Positions 35,834 to 45,063 of a stretch of 64,000 bases of DNA are shown here, one piece after another. Position 1 is the first letter of the stretch, and each line of letters opens with the position of its first letter. Origin of the DNA: Christensenella sp964438705. Lineage in GTDB: Bacteria > Bacillota > Clostridia > Christensenellales > Christensenellaceae. The DNA lies in the NCBI GenBank assembly GCA_964438705.1, contig CAYTKQ010000005.1, positions 62,001 to 126,000 on the forward strand, read 5' to 3'. The translations under genes were made by a program, and so were the position numbers. The notes under the pieces were generated by a model. That model was not told where the DNA came from. It searched no databases and was given only the letters and a program-made list of their open reading frames with translations.

Positions 35834-38236
35834 TTATTGGTTGACTTTGTTTTTCTTCAGTAACCCGACAAGTCCTCTTAATGTATGCCCATTTGCTGAG
35901 GCCACAAAAAGCTGCGCAAGCTTTAAGGGCATCTGATCCGGGCTGAACAGCGGCATGGAACCAATCGGATTTCCCGCCGCAGAATACATCAACATCTTAA
36001 AATTGGAGTCTTCATAATCCACCTTGCCGCCATTCCCTTTGGCGATCATACGCTCAATGGCTTTATACATGATCCTGCAAAGCAGGCTGGTTTCTTTCAT
36101 CTCCACAATGGAGTTGCGCAGCGTGTAGCCGCCTTTCTTATTTGGCACATATTCTCCATAAGGCGCGTGGATGGTCAGAAAATCCGATTTCTGCGGTTTG
36201 CCCGCAGGCCTGTAATACCAATCTGCGCAGTCGCTTTGCCTTGGTTGCACGCCGTCCACCGCCACGTTTTGCTCTGCAATCATTTCCATGCAGTTCTTGC
36301 CAAGCTGTAACGCATATTCTCCCCGTTCGACGATCCATCCATTTTGCTCCAAGCTGTAGATGGCAAAGCTGCGTTTATCCAGTTTCATAGTGATCGTCGC
36401 TGTCTCTTTTGGGGCGAGTACCGCCTTTGCGAAGGCCTTCAGTTCGCGCTTCGGGCGATATGCTCCATTTGTGTGCGGCTCGACATATAGCTGAACAATT
36501 TCCGCGCCGCTGCGTTCTCCGACGTTGGTGATTTCGACAGATACCGCATAATCCCAATCTCCGTTTTCGACAACTTTCATGTTGCTGTATGAAAACGATG
36601 TATAGCTGAGTCCATACCCAAACGGATAACGCACAGGCACATCCGATGAAACGAAGTAGCGGTATCCGCAGAACATGCTTTCCATGTATTGTCCAAGCTC
36701 AGGGGGATGGTTGTAGGTGTCGCTGCTCGCAACGTCAGCGTATCGATAGGGATAGCTTTCCGTCAGTCTCCCGCAGGGAGAAGCTTTTCCAAATAGCAGG
36801 TCTGCCGCCGCCCGTCCTCCCGCCTGCCCGGGAAGCTGCATGTGCAGTATGGCTTTGGCCTTTTCCGCCCATGGCATTTCGATTGCACTGCCACCCGACA
36901 GTACGATCACAATGCTATCATTTTCATTTGCAAGGGCCGTCAGCAAATCGATCTGGTTTTGCGGTATCCGCATATGCTCGCGGTCGAAGCCCTCGCTTTC
37001 AAATATATCTGTCAGCCCGATGCATACAATAACGGTATCCGCATTTTTTGCCGCCTGCATCGCTTGCAGCTTCAACGCTTCATCTGTGTGGTCTTGAATG
37101 GTATAGCCTGCTTCAAACGTAATATCAGGAGCGTATTCCTGCATGCCGTCCAGCAAACTGACAAGCGTTGTCGCAACGACCTGTGAAGAGCCTGTTCCCT
37201 GATAGCGCGGCGTTCTCGCAAGCTCGCCGATCACCGCGATTTTTCCGTGATTTTCCAACGGCAGTATGGCATCCTCATTTTTCAAAAGCACTGCACTCGC
37301 CAACGCTACTTTATGCGCTAATTTATGGTTTGTTTCATATAGATCGGGTAAAACGGCGCGTTCATCACGCTCTGTCGTGCGTTCCGCCATTGTAAGCACA
37401 CGAAGTGCTGCGGCATCGATGCACGCTTCATCCAGCGCTCCGTTCGACACTGCCTGCATCGTTTCTTCGTCGAATCGCCCTTTGCTTCCGGGCATCTCTA
37501 AATCCATCCCTGCCCGAAAGCCCTCGATGCGGTCGACCGTCGCGCCCCAATCGGTTATGACAGCACCCGCAAAACCCCACTCTTCACGCAATATGTCCCG
37601 CAACAGGCGTTTGCTGTCGCTGCAATAAACACCTTCGATTCTGTTATATGCGCACATCACTGTGGCAGGCACGGCTTCCTTCGCGGCTATTTCAAACGCC
37701 GGAAGATAATATTCGCGTAAAGCGCGTTCATCTACCAACACGTTCGTGACCATGCGCTGTTGTTCCTGATTGTTCAGCGCAAAATGCTTGAGCGAGGTTC
37801 CGGTGCCTGTGCTCTGAACGCCGCGGATCCATGCTGCTGCCAGCTTGCCGGAAAGATATGGATCTTCGCTGAAGTACTCGAAATTGCGTCCGCACAAGGG
37901 GTTGCGCTTCATGTTTACACCCGGGCCAAGCACGACATTCACACCCTGCGCGATTGCTTCCAAACCGATTGCGCGCCCCATTTCCTCCAACAGGTCAACA
38001 TCCCACGCGGCGGAGTTTGCGCTGGCTGTTGGAAAACAGGTGGATTTTTTGCTTGCGTTCAGTCCAAGATGGTCGCCTGTGCCCTCCTGTTTTCTAAGAC
38101 CATGCGGCCCGTCGCATAAAACCAAGGAGGGGATGCCATATTGCGGATAATCCTTTGTTTGCCAAAAGGATTTGCCTGAACACAATGCGATTTTTTCTTC
38201 AAGTGTCATTTTTGACAGTGTATTCTTGTGATCCAT
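35834..38236 (-). CDS. GH3 beta-glucosidase-like glycoside hydrolase
   Basis: The 800-residue enzyme has a GH3 N-terminal barrel with KHFALNNQEQQR and the nucleophile Asp in AVITDWGA. The C-terminal domain and a fibronectin III-like end (ISYTS-type region LSYTSFSYS, then VSVEITNVGERSGAEIVQLYV) follow. No signal peptide is present. The ATG at 38236 follows AGGGG and leaves a four-base gap after the rhamnosidase gene; the longer frame would overlap it. It probably removes beta-glucose after rhamnose is taken off. Confidence 0.92.
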   Translation of the reverse strand: MDHKNTLSKMTLEEKIALCSGKSFWQTKDYPQYGIPSLVLCDGPHGLRKQEGTGDHLGLNASKKSTCFPTASANSAAWDVDLLEEMGRAIGLEAIAQGVNVVLGPGVNMKRNPLCGRNFEYFSEDPYLSGKLAAAWIRGVQSTGTGTSLKHFALNNQEQQRMVTNVLVDERALREYYLPAFEIAAKEAVPATVMCAYNRIEGVYCSDSKRLLRDILREEWGFAGAVITDWGATVDRIEGFRAGMDLEMPGSKGRFDEETMQAVSNGALDEACIDAAALRVLTMAERTTERDERAVLPDLYETNHKLAHKVALASAVLLKNEDAILPLENHGKIAVIGELARTPRYQGTGSSQVVATTLVSLLDGMQEYAPDITFEAGYTIQDHTDEALKLQAMQAAKNADTVIVCIGLTDIFESEGFDREHMRIPQNQIDLLTALANENDSIVIVLSGGSAIEMPWAEKAKAILHMQLPGQAGGRAAADLLFGKASPCGRLTESYPYRYADVASSDTYNHPPELGQYMESMFCGYRYFVSSDVPVRYPFGYGLSYTSFSYSNMKVVENGDWDYAVSVEITNVGERSGAEIVQLYVEPHTNGAYRPKRELKAFAKAVLAPKETATITMKLDKRSFAIYSLEQNGWIVERGEYALQLGKNCMEMIAEQNVAVDGVQPRQSDCADWYYRPAGKPQKSDFLTIHAPYGEYVPNKKGGYTLRNSIVEMKETSLLCRIMYKAIERMIAKGNGGKVDYEDSNFKMLMYSAAGNPIGSMPLFSPDQMPLKLAQLFVASANGHTLRGLVGLLKKNKVNQ

Positions 38237-38240
38237 CCCA

Positions 38241-40793
38241 TTACCCCTGCTCAACCGATTCGCAAGAAAAATCGAAGCGTCCGCTTGCCACAACGTGCCG
38301 CTCGCCATTCGGAAGCTTCAGTGTGCATGTTGTGGAGACCGGGACTTCGATATGGATATGGAACATGCCTTCCACTGTGTTCCAGTCGGACAGCACGATG
38401 CCATATGGAGTTTGCACACTGCCCCGCGCACTGGTGATGCCTCCGCCCGGCATAGGCGCGATCTGAAATGTTTTATATCCGCCGCTGGTCGGCTCTATCC
38501 CGGCGATGCGCCGATACAGCCAATCGCCTACAGCACCGTTTGCATAATGGTTGAAGGAAACCATGCCGCCATTTGAATCCTCCTCCTTTTCCTTGGTGAG
38601 GTCATTGATGTTTACCGTTCCATCCGGCCGCAGTGCGTCCCAACGTTCCCAGATCGTTGTTCCGCCCGCTTTTACCTCGTAAAGCCATGAAGGGCAGCTT
38701 TCCTCGAACAGCAAATCATATGCAGCATCAAGCCGCCCATTGTCTGAAAGCGCGAACAAAAGGTATGGTGTGCCGGTAAATCCTGTTGTCAAATGATTGC
38801 CTGCGTCGTGTACCAATTTCACAAGGTTTTCCACCATCGCCATTGTTTCATTGCCTTGTGTCATGCCGAAATGCAGCGGCAGAACATATGCCGTCTGAAA
38901 TTCTTTTTTGAGCTTGCCGGCCCCGTCGGTGAACACCTTGCGGTATGCCCGCGCAATTTTTTCCCGCAAACCGTCATAGTAGGCGGCATCTTCTTCATAT
39001 CCAAGTATTTTTGCAATTTTGGATGCGATGCCGCAAGAGTTGGCGAAGTATGCCGTACCAACCCACTTGCCTTTTCGTATCCATTGCATCACGGTCTCAT
39101 CCGGTGCGCACCAGTCGCCAAAATGATAGAGGAGCTGCCAGATGTATCGCCTTTGTCCAAGTGCCAAAAACGACGACCATCGTTTTGCGGCTTTGAGAAA
39201 TTTTTTGATTGCGGGGTATTGTTTTCTCAGCAATCCTTTGTTGCCGCGCGCAAGGTATTCTGCCCATGGGACGAGCACGCAGCTGTCACCCCAGCACGAC
39301 GTTGCCATGACGGGCCACGAGTCGCCGGCACGGGGAACCACCATCGGTATCCCGCCGCCGCGTCCCTGCTCGGAACGCATATCCATGAGCCATTTGTCGA
39401 TAAAACCGCTCATATCAAAATTGTAACAGGCCGTTTGCGCAAACACAGCAAAATCACCCGTCCATCCCTGCCGCTCATCGCGCTGCGGGCAATCGGTCGG
39501 GATGTCTACAAAATTGGATTTACCGCCCCAACGGATGTTTTCGTTTAGTTGGTTGATCAGATCGTGGGAACAGGAAAACGTACCGGTGTCCTCAATATCC
39601 GAATATAAAACCAGCGCGGAGAGTTCTAAATCCTCCGCCGCAATTCCGGTGACACCCACATAGCGAAACCCCATGTAAGTCAAGCGGGGCGAGTAGACCT
39701 GTTCTCCATCTTTACATAGATATGTGGCGGTCGCTTTTGCGGTGCGCAGCGATTTTACAAACAATTCGCCGTCCACCAGCACTTCTGCGTGGCGAAATAT
39801 GATCTTCTGCCCGGCTTTGCCTTTTATTTTTGCACTGATCACACCCGCGAAATTCTGACCAAAATCATAGATCAGTTCGTTGCCGGGCGTGATGGTGCAG
39901 GAGAGGGGAACCATACGCTGCCTTGCCACCACAGGCGGTCCGTATTGTGCGATCAGCGCAGGATTGCCGTGTGGGGCAGTCACATCCGCATGTTTCCAAT
40001 GTATCTGTTCTAAATCAACCGTTGCGTCGTAGGTTTCGCCGTCATACCACTCCGCCATTTTGTATTGGCTTTCCTCTGTTACCTCCCACGAATCGTCCGT
40101 ACACACGACCCTTGACGAGCCATCCTCATATTCAATATGCAGTTCACATAAAAATGCCTGTCTGTCGGCACTGATCTTGTTCTTGCGCACATAATTAAAA
40201 GCGCCTGCAGCCCAGCCGCCCGCGGCGAACGCCATCAGCGTGTTGTTTTCGTTCAACAGATGCGTTACATCGTAGGTCTGGTACTGTATCTGATGCTCGT
40301 AGGAGGTTAGACCGGGCGCGAAATATTCGTTGCCGATTTTGCTTCCATTCAGCATCAATTCATATACGCCGAGTGCGCTTGCATTGATAAAAGCGCGCTG
40401 TATTTTTTTCTTTGTTGCAAAACTGTATCGGAAAGCCATGGGTTTGGGCGAGATTTTTTCAGGGAAGTCGTACCCGGAATCGGTGATCCATTTGGCTTGC
40501 CATGGCGTTTTAAGCCTGCCTGTCTGGAACGAGGCTGTCGCTTCGGCCGTTTTTCCGCTGCAGCTTACTGCGTGGATGTGCACATGGTAGGTCGAAAAAG
40601 GCTCCAATGAACCGCCATATAAATTGTTGACCTGATCGGTCGTTTTCATGCTCCAGTCGCCGCATGTGATGACGGCGGAATGCAATGCTTCGCCATCATC
40701 GTCCGATTCCAGTGCAAATGAAATATTTGGCGCAAAATCCGTAATACAGCCTGTCTTTTGATTTTCTATTTTGATCCACGAAATCGTCATCAT
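38241..40793 (-). CDS. GH78 alpha-L-rhamnosidase
   Basis: The 850-residue enzyme shows the Bac_rhamnosid layout: an N-terminal fibronectin-like module (to ~115), the rhamnosidase N domain (~120-300), and a six-hairpin catalytic domain with the acidic signature DIPTDCPQRDERQGWTGD. A C-terminal beta domain follows, with SFNHYANGAVGDWLYR. The ATG at 40793 follows AAAGGAA; the frame is open upstream to 40901 but without a site. No signal peptide is seen, so it is cytoplasmic. It releases L-rhamnose from glycosides such as rutinosides. Confidence 0.93.
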   Translation of the reverse strand: MMTISWIKIENQKTGCITDFAPNISFALESDDDGEALHSAVITCGDWSMKTTDQVNNLYGGSLEPFSTYHVHIHAVSCSGKTAEATASFQTGRLKTPWQAKWITDSGYDFPEKISPKPMAFRYSFATKKKIQRAFINASALGVYELMLNGSKIGNEYFAPGLTSYEHQIQYQTYDVTHLLNENNTLMAFAAGGWAAGAFNYVRKNKISADRQAFLCELHIEYEDGSSRVVCTDDSWEVTEESQYKMAEWYDGETYDATVDLEQIHWKHADVTAPHGNPALIAQYGPPVVARQRMVPLSCTITPGNELIYDFGQNFAGVISAKIKGKAGQKIIFRHAEVLVDGELFVKSLRTAKATATYLCKDGEQVYSPRLTYMGFRYVGVTGIAAEDLELSALVLYSDIEDTGTFSCSHDLINQLNENIRWGGKSNFVDIPTDCPQRDERQGWTGDFAVFAQTACYNFDMSGFIDKWLMDMRSEQGRGGGIPMVVPRAGDSWPVMATSCWGDSCVLVPWAEYLARGNKGLLRKQYPAIKKFLKAAKRWSSFLALGQRRYIWQLLYHFGDWCAPDETVMQWIRKGKWVGTAYFANSCGIASKIAKILGYEEDAAYYDGLREKIARAYRKVFTDGAGKLKKEFQTAYVLPLHFGMTQGNETMAMVENLVKLVHDAGNHLTTGFTGTPYLLFALSDNGRLDAAYDLLFEESCPSWLYEVKAGGTTIWERWDALRPDGTVNINDLTKEKEEDSNGGMVSFNHYANGAVGDWLYRRIAGIEPTSGGYKTFQIAPMPGGGITSARGSVQTPYGIVLSDWNTVEGMFHIHIEVPVSTTCTLKLPNGERHVVASGRFDFSCESVEQG

Positions 40794-40911
40794 ATCATTG
40801 ATTCCTTTGAAAAACATATAAGTATTGTCGTGACCCATATCTATGATTCTTTTTTGATTCAGAAAATGTATTGATGTTGATTCCAGTGTATCGGTTTCCA
40901 AGTGCCAAGTC

Positions 40912-40940
40912 TTGTAATATTGTCAGTTTTATTATATTAT
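40912..40940 (+). promoter_or_regulatory. Promoter of the AraC-type regulator
   Basis: TTGTAA (40912-40917) and TATTAT (40935-40940) are 17 bp apart. The divergent glycosidase promoter must lie in 40794-40911 but was not resolved. Confidence 0.5.
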
Positions 40941-40975
40941 TGTCAAAAAAAAGATGGTGGAGAGGGGAGTCGAGA

Positions 40976-42157
40976 ATGGATTTTGATTACGCGTATCTGT
41001 GTCAGGGGCTTGGGCACTTAACAGGCCTGGAGGCGCGAATCTATCAGGGCGATACGTTATTTGCGCACTATGTCAATTTTGAATTCAAACCGGATATCGC
41101 GGGCCTGATTCAAGAGGAGATACACGAAAAGTCGGACAATGCGTTTTATATCGAGACAGAAAGCCTGCTGATTTTTGGCATTGTGAAATGCAAACGGGAT
41201 CATATTATGTTGGTGCTTGGTCCGACATCGCAAGCACATCCCGCTCAAAATGAATGCATCTCCATGCTGCATATGCTGGGTGAATCCCATACAAGATTAG
41301 AGGAATTGCAGGAATATTTTGAAAATATGGTTCCGTATCCCTTTGAAAATTTTTTGGAGATCGTCTGTTTTGTCAATTATGCGTTGAATGGCGAAAAGCT
41401 CTCTGTTGCCAATCTCGTCGCAAAAGAGAGTGACGATTGTTTGTTGCAGGAGGCCGCCGGTGCGGTTGATCGTTCCCCTGCTGAAATCGCCGAAAACCCC
41501 CACAACACGTTTCAAGCGGAGAAACTGATGCTTTCTTACGTCACCACCGGAAATATGGAAGCGATACAAACGTTTATCCGGCAGCCGCCCACAGGGCAGA
41601 TCGGTTTGCTGGCGCACAATGAACTGAGACAGCGCAAAAATTTGATCATTGTTGCGGCGACTTTGATAAGCAGGGCGGCAATTTTAGGCGGTATGTCCGC
41701 TAAAGTTGCTTTAGTGCTGAGTGATTGGTATATTCAAAAAGCAGAGCTTCTGAAAAGCGGTAAGGATCTGACAGCTCTGAATATGGAGATGCTGTTGGAT
41801 TACACGAGACGTGTTGAGCAAATAAAACTCGGAACAGACAGTCCCCGACTTTCAAGAAAGATCATGCGGTATATCTGTAAAAACATGAGTGAGAAAAATA
41901 CGACTGCCGATCTCGCGAAACAGTTCAATATGAGCCGCACCTATCTATGTGAGCAGTTCAAAGCGGAAACAGGAAAAACCATAGGGGATTTTATCACCTC
42001 TGTTAAAGTGGAAGAAGCAAAACGGCTGCTTACCGGGACAGATATCAGCATCGCAGAAATCAGTGATTTTCTTGCTTTTTCTTCGCAGAGCTATTTTCAA
42101 AATGTATTCAAAAAGGAGGTCGGAAAGACCCCGAAACAGTATAGAGATGGGACTTGA
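40976..42157 (+). CDS. AraC-family regulator of the rhamnoglucoside genes
   Basis: The 393-residue protein has a long N-terminal region of unknown fold (~residues 1-290) and a C-terminal AraC DNA-binding domain: LAKQFNMSRTYLCEQFKAETG, then ISDFLAFSSQSYFQNVFKKEVGKTPKQYR. The ATG at 40976 follows GGAGAGGGGAG. It is divergent from GH78-GH3-symporter and probably activates them when a glycoside or rhamnose is present. Confidence 0.9.
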   Translation: MDFDYAYLCQGLGHLTGLEARIYQGDTLFAHYVNFEFKPDIAGLIQEEIHEKSDNAFYIETESLLIFGIVKCKRDHIMLVLGPTSQAHPAQNECISMLHMLGESHTRLEELQEYFENMVPYPFENFLEIVCFVNYALNGEKLSVANLVAKESDDCLLQEAAGAVDRSPAEIAENPHNTFQAEKLMLSYVTTGNMEAIQTFIRQPPTGQIGLLAHNELRQRKNLIIVAATLISRAAILGGMSAKVALVLSDWYIQKAELLKSGKDLTALNMEMLLDYTRRVEQIKLGTDSPRLSRKIMRYICKNMSEKNTTADLAKQFNMSRTYLCEQFKAETGKTIGDFITSVKVEEAKRLLTGTDISIAEISDFLAFSSQSYFQNVFKKEVGKTPKQYRDGT

Positions 42158-42159
42158 TT

Positions 42160-42425
42160 CTGACTCAATTTGTTTTTTCCGGCGTAAAGCTCCAGCCCCA
42201 AGATCAAACGTTCTGTATTTAGATTTATTAAAAAAAGATCCTGCATTCTGCTGTTGGAGTCAAAATTGATGTATAGACATCCTGATATGCTTGCGCTCCA
42301 AATTCTTTCATCAGCCACGTTTTGCCAACTTGTCGCGCACCTTCAATAATCAAAGGTTTGCGATACTTACTTTTTTCCATTGATAGAGTTTTTTCAGTGC
42401 ATATTGGTAAATAATATCATCTCCA
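42160..42425 (-). pseudogene. Decayed AAA-type ATPase (DUF4143 family), N-terminal fragment
   Basis: The minus strand encodes LYQWKKSKYRKPLII, then EGARQVGKTWLMKEFG, the Walker A start of DUF4143-type ATPases. After QDVY a two-base shift moves the frame to INFDSNSRMQDLF and NTERLILGLELYAG, which continue the same family. The rest of the protein is missing. It is a frameshifted, truncated relic, not a working gene. Confidence 0.75.
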
Positions 42426-42825
42426 TAGATCAACAAAAAATACGATGAATAAAAGTTTAAAAATACACTTTGTGCGCTGATTGCGGAAGCACAAATGATG
42501 GAATAGAGCTTGCTGTACCGTTGCACTTTTCATTTACTAAGTAGTATCGCTGACGCATTTGTCCATAATATTTTGCGGTATAGTTTTCAAAATATAAACC
42601 CCTGTCTGGAAGCTGGCAATGAAAACGGTGTTCAAGCTACTGATGTTCCCCGCTACTTGTTATACTTATATTGCGACTTGTGTTGAATACTATGTTATTA
42701 AATAATAGATCGCTCTTTTGAACGCACCTGCACATGTTATCGTGGATGCAAACTTTTTTCTGCCGCCCTAAAAATACAGGAGACCTAATTGGTTCAAATT
42801 AATTATGAAATTTGACGAAAACAAG
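42426..42825. other. Gene-free AT-rich stretch
   Basis: About 400 bp between the ATPase relic and the operon B promoter hold no coding stretch, RNA or repeat that I can support. It may be further decayed sequence. Confidence 0.5.
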
Positions 42826-42853
42826 TTGACATTTGATTTCCATGTGTTATAAT
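42826..42853 (+). promoter_or_regulatory. Strong promoter of operon B
   Basis: TTGACA (42826-42831) and TATAAT (42848-42853) are both perfect, 16 bp apart. The predicted start is near 42860, giving a ~130-nt leader. Confidence 0.85.
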
Positions 42854-42883
42854 CGTGATATAAACAATACAAGTAATACATAT

Positions 42884-42960
42884 TATCGAAAAAGATACAA
42901 GTCAATGTAACGAATGAAATACTCAGATGGAAGAAGGGTATCGGAAAAGATACGGATACC
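42884..42960 (+). repeat. Repeated TATC-N6-GATA boxes in the operon B leader
   Basis: TATCGAAAAAGATAC (42884-42898) and TATCGGAAAAGATAC (42939-42953) differ at one base and start 55 bp apart. Each is itself an inverted repeat. The second extends with GGTATC (42937-42942) and GATACC (42955-42960). They lie just past the transcription start, where a repressor would act. The operon's own GntR is a candidate. Confidence 0.6.
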
Positions 42961-42993
42961 ATGTGTTTTACCTTGGAAAGGAGTGGAAAAACG

Positions 42994-43977
42994 GTGGACA
43001 AATCGGTTTTAACCGCAGCATATTTATGTATGCAAAAGATTCGTCAATTTGATTTATTGGTTCATGATTACGCGGCGAAAAAAGAGGTGGTCATGGGGAT
43101 CATGCACTCTCATATTGGTGCGGAAGCATGCGCGACCGGCGTAATGATGCATCTGAAAGAGGATGATTACATGAGTACGACCTATCGCTGTCACGCGCAT
43201 GCAATCGCAAAAGGGATCGACCTCAATGGGATGGCAGCAGAGTTCTGCGGAAGAAAAACAGGTGTTTGCGGCGGTATGGCGGGCAATATGCATTGCATTG
43301 ACCAAAATATCAATATTATTGCAGGTTTTGGTATCATTGCGGCAGGACTTCCAAGTGCCTGCGGTGCGGCATTTGCATCAAAATATCATGAAAAAGATCA
43401 AGTATCCTGCGTTTTTTTTGGCGATGGAAGTATTCCGCAGGGTGCATTTCATGAAAGCATGAATTTGGCTTCCCTGTGGAAGTTGCCAGTGCTGTTTATC
43501 AACGAGAACAACCACTACGCGATGTCAACTTGCTCAAGCAACAATTTGGTGGACGAGAGCACACTGCAATACGTGCACAGCTATAAAATGCCTTGTGTGT
43601 CCGTTGATGGAATGAATTTCTTTGAGGTATATGCGGCGGCGAAAAAAGCGGTTGAATGGATTCGCGCAGGCAAAGGGCCTTATTACATAGAATGCAATTG
43701 CTATCGCTATCACGGACAATTTGAAGGGGATGCGCAGATATACAAAGTGGAAGGGGAGCAGGAATACTACTGGACAAAAGACCCCATTGCGCATTTTGCA
43801 CGCACGGTTTTGGAGCTTGGATGGATGACGCAGAAAGAACTGGATGCAATAGAGGCACAAGCTGTAAAAGAGTCGAAGGAAGCGTTTGAATTTGCGGCAA
43901 ACTCTCCCTTTCCTGAGCTGGAAGATATGTACAAAAATGTGTATGCGGACGAATACGCGGGGAGGGTGGATTTATGA
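42994..43977 (+). CDS. Thiamine-diphosphate dehydrogenase E1 alpha subunit (AcoA/PdhA-like)
   Basis: The 327-residue subunit has the E1 alpha features: HSHIGAEACATGVMMHL, STTYRCHAHAIAKG, and the thiamine-diphosphate motif starting GDGSIPQGAFHESMN (residue ~143) and ending with NENN. Such E1 units decarboxylate a 2-oxo acid or cleave acetoin. The GTG at 42994 fits AAAGGAG upstream better than the ATG at 42961. No E2 or E3 gene follows, so the acceptor reaction is open. Confidence 0.88.
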   Translation: MDKSVLTAAYLCMQKIRQFDLLVHDYAAKKEVVMGIMHSHIGAEACATGVMMHLKEDDYMSTTYRCHAHAIAKGIDLNGMAAEFCGRKTGVCGGMAGNMHCIDQNINIIAGFGIIAAGLPSACGAAFASKYHEKDQVSCVFFGDGSIPQGAFHESMNLASLWKLPVLFINENNHYAMSTCSSNNLVDESTLQYVHSYKMPCVSVDGMNFFEVYAAAKKAVEWIRAGKGPYYIECNCYRYHGQFEGDAQIYKVEGEQEYYWTKDPIAHFARTVLELGWMTQKELDAIEAQAVKESKEAFEFAANSPFPELEDMYKNVYADEYAGRVDL

Positions 43978-44987
43978 GCAGAATGCTTTCGGTAAAAGAT
44001 GCAATCAATGAGGCGATCGCGCAATCCATGCGAGAAGACCCCGATGTGTTTATCATGGGGGAGGATATTGCCGGCGGAGCGGGGAATCCCGCTTATGATA
44101 ACAAGAGTGGGCTTGGTGGCGCGTATGGTGTGACTGGCGGATTGGTAGAGCAATTCGGGCGTAAACGCGTGATCGACACACCCATCAGCGAAACAGCATT
44201 TTTGGGATTGGGACTTGGCGCCGCTTTTGCGGGGATGAAGCCGATCGTTGAGATTATGTATGTCGATTTTATCGGTGTGTGTTACGATCAACTGTTGAAT
44301 CAAATCGCCAAGTTTCATTATATGTATGGAGGGAAAAAATCTGCGTCATTGGTGTTGAGGATGCCTTGTGGCGCCGGATTTCGGGCAGGTGCGGAACACT
44401 CACAGACTCTTTATCCGCTGTTTGCATCTATTCCAGGTTTAAAAGTGGTGACTCCGTCGAACGCCTATGACGCAAAGGGGTTGATGATCCGCGCGATCCG
44501 CGACAAAGATCCTGTGGTGTTTCTTGAATACAAACGACTTTACTTGCAAGAGTGCGACGTACCCGAAGAGCCTTATGAGATTTCATTTGGTGAGGCGGCT
44601 ATCAGAAGGAAAGGCGGCGATGTAACCATTGTGGGAGTACATAAAATGGCTGTTGAAGCGCAGAATGCGGCAGAGATGTTAGGGAAAGAAGGAATCGACG
44701 CAGAAGTAATCGATTTAAGAACGATTTCTCCGCTGGATTACGAAAGCGTGATCCGATCTGTGAAAAAAACGGGGCGTCTGGTAGTGGCAGATGAGTCTTA
44801 TCCGCGGTTCAGCCTTGCTTCGGAGCTGTCCGGCGTGGTGTGTGAGCAAGCATTTGACAGCCTTATGGCACCGATCCACCGCGTGATCCCGCCCCATGTA
44901 CCAATCCCTTTTTCAGCAGAACTTGAGGATGCGTGGATACCGAGCGCTTCTCAGATCATACAGGCGGTCAAAAATGTGATGAAGTGA
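43974..44987 (+). CDS. Thiamine-diphosphate dehydrogenase E1 beta subunit (AcoB/PdhB-like)
   Basis: The 337-residue partner of the preceding gene overlaps it as ATGA. It has the E1 beta start (DAINEAIAQSMREDPDVFIMGEDI), DTPISETAFLGLGLGAAF, and AEVIDLRTISPLDYESVIRSVKKTG near the C-terminus. Alpha and beta would form a heterotetramer in the cytoplasm. Confidence 0.9.
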   Translation: MSRMLSVKDAINEAIAQSMREDPDVFIMGEDIAGGAGNPAYDNKSGLGGAYGVTGGLVEQFGRKRVIDTPISETAFLGLGLGAAFAGMKPIVEIMYVDFIGVCYDQLLNQIAKFHYMYGGKKSASLVLRMPCGAGFRAGAEHSQTLYPLFASIPGLKVVTPSNAYDAKGLMIRAIRDKDPVVFLEYKRLYLQECDVPEEPYEISFGEAAIRRKGGDVTIVGVHKMAVEAQNAAEMLGKEGIDAEVIDLRTISPLDYESVIRSVKKTGRLVVADESYPRFSLASELSGVVCEQAFDSLMAPIHRVIPPHVPIPFSAELEDAWIPSASQIIQAVKNVMK

Positions 44988-45063
44988 TCGGCATTCCGCA
45001 GAATCGCTCAGAACAAAGAAAAATAATGGAAGTTTTCGTTAGAATATAAAAAGGAGAGATATT

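Noticed and set aside
42994..44987. Split transketolase of an apiose or sulfosugar pathway
   Set aside because: The motifs (HSHIGAEA, E1-type GDGSIPQG, and beta DTPISE) are those of 2-oxo-acid/acetoin dehydrogenase E1, not transketolase halves.
42994..44987. Complete acetoin dehydrogenase operon
   Set aside because: No E2, E3 or acetoin regulator genes are nearby.
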